Below, piece after piece: positions 11,101-24,775 of a stretch of 64,000 bases of DNA (positions are counted from its first letter, which is position 1; each line of letters opens with the position of its first letter). Below the pieces are notes generated by a model. That model searched no databases. It saw only the letters and a list, made by a program, of their open reading frames with translations, and had not been told where the DNA came from. Source of the stretch: Sclerotinia nivalis (Eukaryota; Ascomycota; Leotiomycetes; Helotiales; Sclerotiniaceae); contig JAPEIS010000001.1 in NCBI GenBank assembly GCA_029531795.1, positions 4,154,001-4,218,000 of the forward strand, written 5' to 3'. A program made the position numbers and the translations under genes.

Positions 11101-12019
11101 ATATTACAGAAAAGGGAATAATAAATCGAATTGATATAGATCCCGATATATTTCCGCTGGAATTCTTTATATTAGTATCCCCATTTACATCTTGCCGAAT
11201 TTGGATTGCTATAAGATATTTCGTAAGTTTTCATCGATATCGATCTTGATTAGCTTAATTATATTTAGTCTGAAAATCGATAATAGAAAATAGAACTAAT
11301 GGTCTAACGGATAGCTAATCGATCTGAAAAATAATTGATTTATTTACCAAATCGGAGCTAAAAATGATTCCGTTCGAAATAGATACAAAAGGATCGTTAT
11401 CTAGATCGATTAGTTCCTAGATTCCGACGACTAAATACTTATTTTGCAAACAGAGATACTATTTTGGCTATTAGATACAAATAACAAAAAGAAGAAAATC
11501 AAATTGATCTTTCGTTATATTTGAAAGATAATAGGAAGAGATATAGAATAATTGGACTTATAATGAAAGTAAAAATGAAATGAAAAAAATCGATTTCTTA
11601 AAAACTAAATGATCGTATAATAAAAGTTTAAACAGATTAAAAGCTACCGGGCTTATAATTATCACGAAATAATACAATCACAAAGCACATTGAAGGGATC
11701 GAAGAGAAGATAATTATAATGAAATATTAAAATTAAAGTATATCTTGAATGAGAATTATATTGAATAACCTCCCCTCGATCTTAAGGATCGTAAATAGTA
11801 TATATAGACTTAATAGAAGCTATCTAACTGATGAAAAACATCAATTAAACTAAACTTCGATCTATATAATATCAAAAGAGGGTTGACGATCGTAAGAATC
11901 GACAAGATCTAGAAGAGCCTGATAACTAATGTGAAATGAGGGGTTTAATGATCATAGAGTATGGGGTGATCGTAGATCACCAGTTATGTGAATCAGGTAT
12001 CATGTGATTACCCGTGACA
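8200..12019 (-). mobile_element. Copia-like relic, minus strand, lacking RT
   Basis: Minus-strand translation around 9200-8650 gives the end of a Copia integrase: FELSPSYIYKSNEGSKR (position of the usual PYTPEQNGVAERS), later CRAYPLDKN and GYLVGYIPGILIYRIW. Next comes an acidic linker ORF at 8473-8204. No RT or RNase H follows toward lower coordinates, so the 3' half is gone. The high-coordinate end is LTR-like: a GC-richer stretch (about 11765-12019) with a TATATATAGAC motif, closing with CCCGTGACA. Position 9300-11760 would hold protease and gag but is too decayed to assign. Stops are frequent throughout. Confidence 0.55.
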
Positions 12020-12690
12020 AATACGATATAGAACTCAAAGATATTCCTGCTTCTGAGAAAAACCTTGATATTATTAATGCAACCGTTCAAAAGAAGTTAG
12101 TTCTTAATTTTGTCAAAAAACTAATCGATTCAATTTTTCGTAATCATTTTATTTCCAATAATATTATCTATCGATCTTTTACCGAAAGTTATTATACGAT
12201 TTAGAATACTAAAAGAAATATAAAACTTCAAGATTCATTTACAAACGATAAAATCATCAAAGAATTTATAAATAGTATATCCAATATCAAATCTAAAGAT
12301 TTTACTAAAGAACAAAAACTCGAAGTTTTTTTTCAATAATTAAAATCGAAACCTACTTTCAAAAAGGATAATTTGAAAGGAAACTATAATTCCAATAACT
12401 TTTAGAATCAAAATAGAGATGGAAATAACAATTATAATAATAATAATAATCGATAAGAATAGAACAATGATCTTCAATAAATCTCCAATCAAATCCAACA
12501 AACCAATTTACTAGATCCAAAGACTTCGAAACATCCCATTGTGAATAGTACAAAAGAATACGATCCAAATAAGAAATCTTTCTGTTTTGGTTGTAAAGAA
12601 TATAGGCATTTTAAATCTGAATGTATTGGAAATCCTTTATCAATATAATAACGAGCAATTCTTTCTACTATAATTTTATTTAAGAATATT
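12004..12690 (+). pseudogene. Gypsy A gag with CCHC zinc knuckle
   Basis: The frame has several stops. Near 12575-12625 it reads CFGCKEYRHFKSEC, an exact CX2CX4HX4C nucleocapsid knuckle that kept all four ligands despite decay elsewhere. The upstream part is Asn/Lys-rich, following AT-biased mutation. The product would have packaged element RNA. Confidence 0.65.
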
Positions 12691-13836
12691 ATTATTAGCA
12701 ATCTTTCTTATATCGTTATAAAAGATTAATCTATAGAAAAATCTGGTATTAATCAAATCGATACAATTAGTTCGAGAAAATTAGATCAAATTTGTATCAA
12801 TTGTTATAGAAAATCAAAAATTGATAAAGATATTCCCTTTTAGTTAAATAATATCTGTAATTCAAATACTATCTTTTATAATATTATTCCAGATAACAAA
12901 TTCAATAATTCTTCAGATTATTCAAATCAAGAATCCTTTAAAAATTCGACTAATTTTATACAAATATCTAAACAAAACTTTATTGAAGAAATTAATTCAA
13001 ATGATATTAATGATAAAGAAAATCTTGAAAACGAAATTATTTTCTATACAACTGCTTTACAACGAAAGAGATCCTATTCTATTATTTTATCAAAATCTAA
13101 AAACATCTGTTCTTTTTTTCAATCACAAAAAGAAATTTGTAAACAGAACAAGAACCTTTTTGTACTTCATACCTATAATTGAAACAAAAATACTACCCCT
13201 CAGATACCAATAGTATCTTTACAATTACAAATTTCTATTCCTTCTTCAGAAATTCGTCAAGCTAAATTATTATCATTGAAAATTCGATTATCTATCCCTT
13301 CTTTTAAGTATACAATTTCTATTAGCAATCGTAAAAGACACTCTAGAGATTCTAAACCACTCTCCAATATTATTAATAAACAAAAACAAAAATCAATAGA
13401 TTATAAAATGCTTATACAACATTTTACATTAGATTTTGAAGAAATTAATTTTTTAGATTTTTGCTAAATCTTTCTAAACGCTATCAAGCATTTCAAACGT
13501 TTTATTACTTGAGAAAACTCAACTAGAAAAAAGAAATCAATGATTATTCATAAATCAGAAATTTCTTTAGTTCTTTCAATTTCAATTCAAAATAAAGATC
13601 AAAATAACCCTAATCAAAACAATCAAAACAATTAATTTGATTAATTTGATCAATTAAATCAGAATTCAACTATGAGCTCAGATCTTGAATTAGTACATCC
13701 AATTCGACATAAATTTATTCAGAATTATCTGATTCATCTTTCTCCTAATCAAATTTGACAATATTTCTTTTATAAATAGAAAAATCTTAAATATAATCTA
13801 TCAAATTTTAATATTTCCTTCAAAAACGATCGACAA

Positions 13837-14247
13837 ATGATTAGTTTAGATAGGACTAATACTATAGATTACCCAGATACTCCGATTATTATTTGTATTA
13901 CAAACAAAGATCGTTCTTTTCGAATTAAGAGAATATATATTTTATCAGGATTACCTTTGATAAAGATCATCATAAGCAAATCCAATTATATTATTGATCA
14001 AGGTTCTAACAACAATATTGCTTTTCCTACTTTCGTTGATTATTTAGATTTATATCAATATAAGATTCAATCCAATAATAATATCTCTATAGGAGTTGTT
14101 GATGGAACTAATACAGGTTTGAAAGAATACACTACTATTGATTTTGTAATCGAAGAGGTTCGACAAATTATTCATACTTTCATTTGTTTTGATAAGGAAA
14201 ATAATTCTAATAAGGATCAGAAGATTCTTTTATTAGATCTACTATAA
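13837..14247 (+). pseudogene. Gypsy A aspartic protease fragment
   Basis: A 136-residue open frame. The motif IIDQGSNNNIAF occupies the position of the retropepsin active site (usual form hhDTGS/DSGS), preceded by the strand GLPLIKIIISKSN. The fold should mature the Gag-Pol polyprotein. The stretch downstream (about 14500-14660) encodes a Ser/Asp/Glu-rich linker before the RT. Confidence 0.55.
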
Positions 14248-15499
14248 CTTTATATAATCAAAGATCATATTGATATCTTTAATTCTACCCTTTCTATTAA
14301 AAACAAAGATTTGAACAAAAAAAGAATACTTATTCAGATTCCGAAACTCAAACAATCCTTTTCTTATCAACTCATTTTATATCCAACCGATCCAAAGTAT
14401 CAAATAGCTATCCTAAATACTAAAATTTCGATGAATTTTGAAATTGCCGGTAGAAATATTAATAATTTTGTATCTAAGATCAAACCAATTCCGAAAACAA
14501 TACGATTTGAAGATCAACAAGAATATAATTCATCAGAAAACTCTTTCGATTCAACAGATTCCAAGAAAGTATCCGAAAAAGTATCTGATTCCTTTTCCGA
14601 ATCTATTTCAGAATCTCAAAATGATTATTCAGATTCAGATGATTCACAAAACTCTTTAAACTCTTGAATCCTCAATATAACTCAAAACTACTTTCTTTCT
14701 TTTCGAAAATCAATATTAAAGAATCTAAAGGAATCCAGAATGAAGACTTTTTATATATTCGATTTTCTCAAAAGTTTATACAATCCAGATTATCTCATTC
14801 AGCAAAAGATATACTCCTTCAATCACTAAATAGCCTCGAAAAAAATGCCTTTTCAGAGATTTTTGCCGAAAACCAAAATTATAGTTTCGATTATCGGAAA
14901 CATCGTTATTATACTACATCTTCCTTTTCGAAAACTCAATTATTATATACTTTTAATACAATCTTTTAAATAGATGATCTACATATACCACTCGAAATTC
15001 TACATCAACTCGATTTTTCTTTCAAAATAGATTCCAAACATCTCAAACTATTTCTTCAAAGAAAAGATCAATATATTTCGATCAATCAAACTTTTACCTT
15101 TCAATCGGATCCTTTAAAAACATATATATATCCTACAAATAAAAACTAGTTCCTCGAAAAATATCTACAGATTTATTAGATATTATTAATAAATGGTTTC
15201 AAAAGAATAAAATCGATATAGATCCCTTAACAATAAATGAACTTCGATTAAAAGTTATTCGATTTTTTTATACCTATAAGAATTTAAATATTACAAAACT
15301 AGCTTATATTCCTCCTACTCCTCTTTATACTCATCGAATACAATTCAAATTAAATACTCTTCTTTATAAAAATAAGAAAAGATTTAAATACAATCTTCAA
15401 TAGATATTTTGGCTTAATAAAATCATATCTGAAAAGTACAAATACCATATATATGAATATACTATAATAGCTAATAACAAACTTTCCGATTGATCAATA

Positions 15500-16290
15500 A
15501 TACTATTAATGATTGATAAACTAGATATTGAATATCTCAAAAATCTTTTTTTTCATAAATCTGATCCTGAAAGATATATAGTTTTCGATTATTCGAAGAT
15601 TATAAAACAAATACCAAACAATTATTATACTTTATCTCAAAATATTCACGAGTTTCTCTTTCATGCTAATCATAAAATATATCTACAATTCGATTTGAAA
15701 TATACTTATTGAAATATACCTTTTCATTTAGAAGATCATTATTATTTTACCTTTTCTATAAAAGATTCAATTCAGATACAACCTACCAGAGTTCCACAAG
15801 ATACTCAAATTGCTTGCTTTTCTATATTTGAATTTCTTTATACAATTTTCAATTATATTCCTTCTTTTAAAAATAATTCAGCAAATAGAGAATATCCTTC
15901 TATACTTGAATTTAATACTGAAAACAATCTAGCATTGATCAAATTCTATATTAACAATATCTTTTCAGATTCTGTAACTTCAAAAGAAGTTTATTTTAAT
16001 CTAACTAATTATATTCTTCTTCGCCTTGATTTTGTTCAATTATATCTATCTTTTAAAAAATTGTATATCTTTGTCGATCAAATAGAAGCTTTAGAAGTTC
16101 TTTATAAAACTAACGGTATTATAATTACCAAACCTACTAGAACAACCAAAATCAAGAATTTTCCGGTTCTTATTAATCAAATTGGAATTCGAAGTTTTTT
16201 AACTACAATACAGATGATTTGTAAAGGTATTAAGAACTTTGTTGAAATCTTTTATCCTTTTTCTCATCTTATAAATAAAATAGAATAACA
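15500..16290 (+). pseudogene. Gypsy A reverse transcriptase fragment
   Basis: Translation shows VFDYSKIIKQIPNNYYTLS (equivalent of LFDYxxGYHQIP), KIYLQFDLKYTY, and ALIKFYINNIFSDS, where YINN replaces the catalytic YIDD, followed by LDFVQLYLSFKKLYIF. Domain order fits with the protease upstream and RNase H downstream. The missing aspartates make it inactive. Confidence 0.65.
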
Positions 16291-16324
16291 ATAAGGAGCT
16301 TATAAACAATTAACTTTCGAATTT

Positions 16325-16835
16325 TTGCAAAAGAAATATTTAGAAATAATCGATTCCTATGATATCGATTATACTTTTCTAATTCAGATATATATAGATT
16401 CAAATACTTTTGTATCGGGATGTTTTATTACTCAGAAACACTACTCTCTAGAACAGAATACTAGATATTTAATGGAATATCCTATATTATATAATTCCTT
16501 TTTGTTAATTAAAATATAAAGAAATTATAGTATTTATAAATACGAATTACTCGCTATTATTAAATTCATCAGAAAATATTATTACTATTTCAGATTTACT
16601 AAAGATTGTATAATCTTTATTAATCATTTACTATTTACCAGTTTTCTTTCTTCCAATTCTCAGATTAGAAATATATATACTCATTAAACAATAAAGCATT
16701 CCATTTTCAATATCATTATTATTTATATTCTAGAAATTTATAACAAAATCGCGAATGCTCTTTCTCGTATTATTTTCCCGGATCCTGATTGCAAATTAGA
16801 CAACCTTTTAGATTTTTTAGAAGAACTATAATATA
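16325..16835 (+). pseudogene. Gypsy A RNase H fragment
   Basis: Recognisable motifs are LIQIYIDSNTFVSGCFITQ (usual form xVYTDASDxGxGGxLxQ), then YSIYKYELLAIIKFIRKYYYYF and, near 16740-16770, NKIANALSRI, the Ty3/Gypsy N-ADALSR motif. A stop separates the second and third. Confidence 0.65.
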
Positions 16836-16849
16836 ATACAAACGATCCC

Positions 16850-18541
16850 AAATAGATTTGAAAAGACAACATTGGAGATTACAAAAAACTTCTTTGTTTT
16901 CGAGAAGTTCAATATTTACAAAAACAATTAGATCTCAAAGATCAGAATACATTCTCTATATTATTATTAAAAGAATCAATAATTATTAATTATCTTATAA
17001 TTATCTCCAATAGTATTCAATATAATCCAATTACAAACAAATATAATGAAGATTTATAATATTCTTTTATATATATATATATAACAACTCAAACTCTTCC
17101 TGAAAACCTTTTCAAACTAAAGAAAACAATCTTTCTTAGATATATTAAGAATTTTTATATACTTGAAAGCGAACTATATTTTTCCTTCTATAGAATTGAC
17201 AAGCGATATATTCTCAAATCTGAAGTTTCAGAAGTACTAGTTTTTGCTTATGATTTAAAAAATCATTATACAGCAAAACTTACAATCAAGAAATTTAGGA
17301 ATTATTGATAACCAATACTAATTATCGATATCAAATAATATATCCAAAGTTGTATAAAATATACCAAGTATAATATACAATAAAGAATATCCCATTTCAA
17401 ACCTTATAAAATTGATCATCCTTTAACTTTTATTGATTTCGATTTTATAGAACCTTTTCCATCTATTTCAATTAATAAGATTAAGATCTTTAAAATGATT
17501 TGATTGGTAATTCAGAAACTTATCAAAATCGATATTATTATTCAATCAATAGATTTCGATGATGATATATTCGATAAAGAAGATTTTATTTACTTTTTTT
17601 ATATTCTTCTTATAATCGATTACTTTTCATATTATATTTAAGCTTTTCCAACAATTAAAACAATAAACATTAAAATAATAAAATACTTAAATTGGATTTT
17701 CAATATCTTTGAAATTCCGATTAAAGGATTTCATAATCTAAATATTTATTTCGAAAATAAAGTAATTAAGTAATTTATTAAAGAAATCGGAATACTATTT
17801 ATTTTTACAATTATAAAAGCTAAAAAATCCTCTAGAATAATTGAGAAAGGTAACAATCTCTTTCAAAGAATCCTCAAAAAGATTGATTTAGGAATCGAAA
17901 ATTGATCTATAGAAATTCAAACTTTAATCAATTTATTCAATATACAAGAAATCGATTATCTAGAATATTCTTTTTATGAAATCCTTTTTGGATATCAATC
18001 TATAAGATATCTGGAAATCAAATACCCTTCAAATCAACGTTTTGAAATCCAAAACTTTTTATTCAACATCACAAACCTCGATAAGAACTTTCCAGAAGAG
18101 ATCCATCAATCAAAAGTCTTCGATTTTATATACAATAGAAAACTAATTCAATAGAAAATCTTGCAACAATCTAATTGGAAAAAAATACTAGTCAAAGAAA
18201 AACACAATATGAATATTCGAAACTATATAGTTTTCGATCCTAATCAAATAGTTATATTCTATAATGAAATATCTACTAAAAAGAAACTTCATCCAACTTA
18301 TTGTAATTCATTTGTAATAATTAGTCCTATAGAAAATCATCAGAAATCCTATCAACTACAACAAATCAATGGTAAACTTATTTATCGATCCTTTTATATC
18401 GACTATTTAAAACCCTTTAAACCTAAAACAAACCATTTGCAAGCCTCATTCGAAGAAAGCATCTCTGAATACCAGAATTTACAAACTAATATTTTCAAAA
18501 CAACTCTTTCTCCAACCTTACAAAACAAGAAAGATCCTTAA
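16850..18541 (+). pseudogene. Gypsy A integrase and C-terminal tail
   Basis: The N-terminal zinc-binding region is traceable near 17230-17400 (LKNHYTAKLTIKKFRNY, then IQSCIKYTKY, as in H-H-C-C integrases). The core at 17420-17950 is full of stops. The last open frame (18161-18541, 126 residues) ends in YQLQQINGKLIYRSFYIDYL and KPF, which resembles the LKPF tail after the integrase of fungal Gypsy elements. No chromodomain is visible. Confidence 0.55.
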
Positions 18542-19399
18542 CAACCCGAAAAGGAAAATAACCTATAATAACCACAAAAACATTTTCAAATCAAAGTATA
18601 TATTATAATAAAATCATATAAAGTACACTTTCGATCTCAACAAGATCTAAATTATATACAAAATCGGAAGAATCTAATCAAATCTATACAAAATCAGAAC
18701 TTCAACTAACCGATTAACTAACAAAATTATATTCGAACCTCAACAATCTGTTTTGAGAAAATTGATACAATTATAATTTTCGAAAAGGTTAAGAATAAAA
18801 GGATTATCAATATAACGATTCTTTTGAATCTAAAAAACCTCAATAAACTCATTCCTGACTAGACCACTTTCAGCAAACGATCTTGTAGTTTTCCTTTCAG
18901 ACTTTCGATTGTTTTTTTTAACCCAATCTAGACTTTATTTTCAATTCAATTCATAAAAGATTTTAAATATTAAATTGTTTAAAGATCTTTTCATATTTAT
19001 AACAAAAAACATAAACCGAAAACAGCATTAATTTAATATAATCCATTTCTTCTTTTTCATAAATTAGGAAAGTAAAAATAGCATACTAAACTAAAAACTA
19101 GGAAAATATCATTTCACATAAAAGCTTCTAATTCATTTAGCAAAAAGACAACATATACATAATTTCAGAAAACCTCTAAATAAGAAAAGTATACAAAAAT
19201 ACATATTGCTTCAGCTCCGGTCTAGATATTGTACCAAAAAGGAGGCAGGTAACGTGACTCCAAAAGGGTCTATATAACCACTCCAACTCAACCTAGTTTA
19301 ATAAAAAATATACAACTTCAATTTATTATTTTGTATCCGTTTCCGTCGTGTTTACTCCTACAGACGTTAAATACTATTATCATTATCATTATTATCATC
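18542..19399. other. AT-rich non-coding DNA downstream of Gypsy A
   Basis: No coding frame. Near 19210-19380 the composition is less biased and includes TCTATATAACC (TATA-like), a TTTCCGTCGTG segment and the (TCATTA)-like run CATTATCATTATTATCATCATC. This could be remains of the 3' LTR of Gypsy A, but no partner LTR was found in the window. Confidence 0.3.
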
Positions 19400-19710
19400 A
19401 TCAACAATAATAGCAAAAAGGTATATATCTACTTCATTTTTTTTGAGTTTATATTAATATCTTATAACAGTTAAAGATTCTTTATATCAACAACAATAAC
19501 AAAAAGATATATATCTATTTTATTCTTTTAAACTTATATTAATATTTTATAACAATCGAAAATTCCTTATATCAGCAATAATAACGAAAAAATATATATC
19601 TATTTTATTCTTTTGAATTTATATTAATACTTTATAACAATTGGAAATTCTTCACACCAACAATAACAACGAAAAGATATATATCTATTTTATTCTTTTA
19701 TACAATTATA
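19400..19710. repeat. 85-bp tandem repeat, about 3.6 units
   Basis: Units start near 19400, 19486, 19571 and 19656 (spacing 85-86 bp). Each contains ATCAACAATAATAGC-like sequence, ATATATATCTATTTTATTC and TTTATATTAATATTTTATAACA. Differences are mainly transitions. It lies just downstream of the Gypsy A relic and upstream of Copia A. Confidence 0.75.
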
Positions 19711-19911
19711 AAATCTATTAATATCATTTCTTAAGAAAAAAAGAGCAAATATTAAATATTCAATCGATAGATATTTAATCAATAGATACTTCAATAAATA
19801 CTATAGTAGAGACTAGACTAATAGAGATTGAATTGGTATAAATTGAATTGATAGAAAATAAGATAGTAGAAGCTGAATAGACAAATCCTTAATTGATATA
19901 AACTGAAGTAT
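19711..19911. other. AT-rich host sequence left of Copia A
   Basis: No coding or LTR signal apart from short runs of AATTGATAGA-like words. It ends in the target site of Copia A. Confidence 0.3.
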
Positions 19912-19916
19912 AAGCT
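19912..19916. repeat. Copia A target-site duplication, left
   Basis: AAGCT directly before the LTR; the same five bases follow the right LTR at 45414-45418. Confidence 0.8.
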
Positions 19917-20034
19917 TGTTGGAAGGGCATTTAAGTATATATTATTGTATGTAGCTAATATTCTATAGTCGAGTTATAAGATATAGAGGATTAGTACGGA
20001 AATCTAGTATTAATGTATATTATGTATTTTAATA
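19917..20034 (-). repeat. Copia A 3' LTR (left)
   Basis: 118 bp, starting TGTTGG and ending AATA (ancestrally probably AACA). It is collinear with the split right LTR through GCTAATATTCTATA, TATAAGATATAGAG and TAGTACGGAA. Confidence 0.82.
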
Positions 20035-23000
20035 TTCTTTTTATAATCAAAAATTATAATTATTAAAGAATTATATGAAATATATAATAGAGCTTTGTTA
20101 ATTTCTATAACAATATTTTAATTTTCAATTATAGTTGTATTGTTTAATCTTCTTATAGAAGTTCAGCAATTCATAATTCTAAGTTTATATTACAGTATAA
20201 AAGTATTTCTAATTATTCTATATTAATATCAAGCTTTAAATCAATATAATATATACAAAAATCAGAATATATAAATTGTTTAGTAAGAATATCTGTTGTT
20301 TGATCGATTCTTGCAATTTATAAAATTCTAAATCTATTTGTATCAATTATATTGTTTCTAATATAGTATTATTTAATATTAATATACTTTATTTTATTAT
20401 GAAATTTATTTTTCTTAATTTAATCTATATTGCTTTTGTTGTTGCAATATAATATTGAAATAAATAATTCGATTGAAAATCTTTCCTTTAGATTCTGAAT
20501 TAGCTTTTCTATCTATATTAGTTTTTTAAATCCTTCGTTTACATTGATAATTTCTATCTTCATTGTATTTTAAAAGATAGATTTCTGTTTTATAGATAAT
20601 CAGATTATTGTTTCTTTGTATTTTATAATTACAATACTCTGAATTGATTTGTTTTATTATTCAAAACTCTATATAGAATTTATGAAAGTATTATATTCGG
20701 AATATAATTATTGTAATTGTCTTGAGTATATCAAATCAACATCGATCGTATTTACAAGATATTGAAATAGATATTTTATATAAACAAAATATTGTTCTTT
20801 AGATAATTGTATAATTCTAATTAATTATTTTATAGTAAAAGAGATATCAGATCGATTGCAATTTGCTAGATATATCGTTGAATCTATAATTTATAGATAT
20901 AAATTCTTATTATCTTTTTCGAGTAATTCTTTTATCTTTGTTATATAAATAACTATTCTTGAAGAAAGTAGCAGATTCTTTTTTACAGAATTGTCGATTT
21001 GAAATTGCTGAAGGATCTTTTTTGTATAATTTGAATTATAAATTTTGAGGATTCGTTTTGTTCTATTTTGTTCGATCTGAAATCTTAGAAATATCTAAAT
21101 AGATTCTAAATCTTTACATTTCTATTATTCATTAATCCTTTTCTTGATTTTATCGATATTTATTCGTTTCTTGATAATTAATATATTATCAATATATAGA
21201 AGAATAGAAATACCTTTATTAACAAATAAATTTGGATCTACAGAAGAAGTTAATAAATTTAATTCTTTAAAGAATTTCTTAACTATTAATCATCAAATTC
21301 TCGAGGTTTGTTTAAAATTATAAAATGACTTTTTAAACTTGAAGAAAACTCTAATTCCTTGAAGGTTTTTCTGAAATTTTTTTTTGATTTCACAGAATAC
21401 TTCTTCAAAAACCTATGGAATTTCTATTAGTATTTCTGTATTTGTTAATTTCTTATTAAGAAAAGTAATATCTATATTTATATTATTTATTTCTAGATTT
21501 TCAGATATAGTTTTAGCAAATAGAATTTTTAATATAGAATATCTTTTGATTCTTATAAATATATTTTTGAAATCGATATCTTTTTATTGTAAAAATCTTT
21601 TGATAACGAATTAAATTTTTTATTTAATTATTTTATTGAATTGATTCATTTTGTTTTATAGAATCTATTTGGAAGTCATCAGTTTCTTATCTTTTAGTAT
21701 TTCCTTTTGTATAATCTTGAATGTACTATTCTTCTAAAGATTAATCAATTCAGATTTGATAGTTTTTAATTATTATTCATTATCCTTTTGTATAGCCTTT
21801 TCAAATTTTATTATCTCAAAAGATACTATTGGACTATCGGTTTAAACAAAGTTTTCAATATTAATAACAACGATTTTCAAGGTTTTTATTTATTATATAA
21901 TTTGATTATTAAAAATCTTTCTTAAATAATATTTATAGACAATATTCAATAAATTTCTAACTATATTGATATCTATTTATAGAATTTTCTTTTATATCGA
22001 AAATCTTTCTTTTTTCTTTTATTGAAGTTTTTCTACTATAAATAATAAATCTTTCTTTTTAGCTTTTCAAGCTTTTTTATCTATATTAGATTTTGATTCA
22101 ATTGAAACTTCTTTAAATGGAAAACTATATTTATTGAAATTAGTATTTATAATTCTTATTATCTTTTTGAAAAAGAGATTGAATAGAAGATAAATATAAT
22201 ATTTATTCATTTCAATGAATACAAAATTCCCTTTTAATATTCATGATTCAAACTTTTTTGATAGTTTTTCTAAATATTGAAGATTAAGAGTGAATATTTT
22301 ACAATTAAAAACTTATAGATTTAAGAAATCTGATAATTTATTATAATATACTTTAAAAGAAGTTATTATTATAGATAAAAATTTTGATTTCTTGAACAAT
22401 AAAATTTTCGTTAGAATTCTATTATATAATCAAATAATATAACAAATCGTCAACTTTTATTGATTATTTAATACATCTACTTGATCGAATAAACTTTTAG
22501 ATCTAATATTGATATTTTAAATTCGTTTTTCGGCGATTCCATTTATAAAATGTTTTCCTAAAAGAGAAAGTTCGAATTGTATATCAAGTTTTTTAAATTT
22601 GTTTTGAAATAATATATCAAATTTGTTTTTTTTATTATCTATACAAATAATTACAATTTCTTTAATAAAATTTATTAGAATAAAAACTATTATTATAATC
22701 TTTTTATTTTTTGTATAATATATCCTATCAATTTTTATAGTATCATTTATAATAAAAAGAAAGTATCTATTTTTATTTATCGAAGGAAAAAGAATTTCTA
22801 AAAAATTACAATATATATATCGAAACTTTCTGAATATATAAATAAATATCTTTTTGTTGAAATACTCTATTATTCGTTTTGAAAAGTATAATTTGCAAAA
22901 TCTTCTTCCTTTCGTTTTGAATTTCTTAATAAATTTCAATACTTTAAATCTTTTCTTCAATCTGTCTATTTGATCGTAATTGAAATGCTCTAAATGTCAA

Positions 23001-24513
23001 TATATCAATTCTGTATTTATCTTTTCGAGATTTCTTTCTTCATCGTTTTGAAAAGTAAGATTCGTTATATTTATTTGAAATAATTGTTTGATTATATATA
23101 ATTTAGATATAAATTTTACAATGAATTAGAGTTATCCGAATTTCTAATAAAAGATTAAATATAAGAAGTTTAATAGATATTAATTATATATTTTTGAATT
23201 TTAAAACAAATCAAACATCTATAAATTCGAAATTGCCAATCCTGGCTTTTCCAAATACAATACTTTTAATATAAGTATTATTTGCAATCTTTATATTCTT
23301 TAAAATAAATTAATATTGAATATATTCAAGATTATTAATTTGGTTTATAAAATATTGAATAGCATTTGAATTAAGTATCCAATTTATATTTGAATCAGTT
23401 ATATATATAGCAAACTCTAAATAAACAATATCATTGTATTGATCTCCTTTAGTTATTTGAACCTCAATTTTATTCAAGTTATCGTTATCATTATCTTTCC
23501 CTTTCTTACTTTTTCTAACAAATACTTTAGCTTTTATTAGAATATAGCAATCCTTTTGATAATAATTATATTTATAATAGAATTGATATTAATCCTTTAC
23601 AATTCCTTCATTTGATATATAATCTCTACAATCATCGTTTCGATTTCATTCATTATAATTGTTTTCATTATATCCTCAACTACCGTTTCTATTTTTGTCA
23701 CTTCGAAAAGTATTTTATCTTCCTCAATCTCGATTGTTTTCCTTTATATTAAAATAATCATTATCAATATAGACTACTATAATAATAATTGATTTCTTAT
23801 AAATACTAAAAATCATTATTACTTATTGAAGATTTTAATCAATATTTAAAATAAATATCTTTATTATTTTTTAATTTTCTATTTCGGAAATCTTATTTAT
23901 AAATTGAATATAAATCTTTTTATAATTAATTAATTATATACTAATAAAAATTTGTTATTAATAATGAAAAAGATATTCAATAAAATTTCGAAAAGTTTGA
24001 ATTTTGAGATCGAAGATTTCAAATAGAAATTGATAACGAATTTCAATAACGAAATAAAGATAAATATTATTATTATATAATTTAAAAGTTTCTTATATAA
24101 AAATAATATCGAGATTATCAATATATTCAATAAAGTTTGAACAATAGATTGTATTTACTTTACAATTGAATATAACAATTATATTTTCTTTTCTTTTCTT
24201 ATAATCATAAAATAAAATATCGAAATAATTTAGATCAAAAAGATCTAATTGATTTTCGATATTGTTGATAATATCGATAACTTCAATTGTACCAAATACA
24301 AACAAATAGGATTCCTTGAATTCGCTTTAGTTATCTTCGTAGAAAACAACGATATTGTTTTATTTCGTAGAAACTATAACAGATTTAAAGATTGGATTGA
24401 AAAGCGCTATTATTGATTTTTATATAAATAATATATTCTAAAAAAGAATATAATATAATATTATATTATAATAAACAAATCTTTATATATATATCTATAT
24501 AGAACTTACAATC
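20035..24513 (-). pseudogene. Copia A gag-pol, heavily decayed
   Basis: Minus-strand motifs in Copia order from high to low coordinates. The integrase core is an open frame at 22960-22517 (147 residues: YFLFIIND, then KIDRIYYTKNK and the end HFINGIAEKRI, matching the usual GxAERxx). RT remains near 21340-21180 include SHFIILNKPREF (usual ALYGLKQAPREW) and ISILLYIDNILI (usual LLLYVDDILI). Stops are dense. The second catalytic Asp of YVDD is lost, so the product is dead. Confidence 0.7.
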
Positions 24514-24582
24514 TATTAAAAAAATATTCAAATATATATTATTATATATAGCTAATATTCTATAATCGAGCTATAAGATATA
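24514..24582 (-). repeat. Copia A 5' LTR, first part
   Basis: 69 nt of the right LTR, up to and including the LINE C target duplication TATAAGATATA (24572-24582). The LTR resumes at 45354/45365. Confidence 0.82.
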
Positions 24583-24770
24583 TGTGTGTATGTGTGTGTG
24601 TTATTTTTCGTTCGAGGCTCTATGCGAAACATAGGCCTCAAATTCCCAATTGGGATAAAGAACGCCAGGGAAGGAAGGCCTCTGGGTTTCTAATTAGCTA
24701 ATCTAAGTTTATTAATATCATATATACTAAATGCTTTAATAGGGTTTATATAATTACTGTTGTATATTGA

Positions 24771-24775
24771 GTTAA
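24771..24775. repeat. Copia B target-site duplication, left
   Basis: GTTAA; the partner is at 31576-31580. In LINE 1b the uninterrupted sequence (reverse complement) reads ...GAGTTAATCCC..., as expected. Confidence 0.85.

Larger units (their letters stand above)
12020..18541 (+). mobile_element. Ty3/Gypsy A relic, plus strand
   Basis: Domains in canonical Ty3/Gypsy order can be read through many stops: gag with zinc knuckle (12004-12650), protease (13837-14247), RT (about 15500-16290), RNase H (16325-16800), integrase (16850-17960) and a C-terminal integrase tail (18161-18541). GC content is very low. LTR borders were not found; the 5' end abuts the LTR-like end of the minus-strand Copia relic at 12019, so the left part of this element may have been displaced. 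Confidence 0.75.

Noticed and set aside
12000..24500. Mitochondrial DNA insertion, suggested by very low GC
   Set aside because: Retrotransposon protease, RT and integrase motifs and transition decay explain the composition; no mitochondrial gene was seen.
24583..24690. Compensatory base changes in the LINE 3' hairpin as proof of RNA structure
   Set aside because: RIP mutates CpA on both strands, so both arms of a palindrome change together without any selection for pairing.
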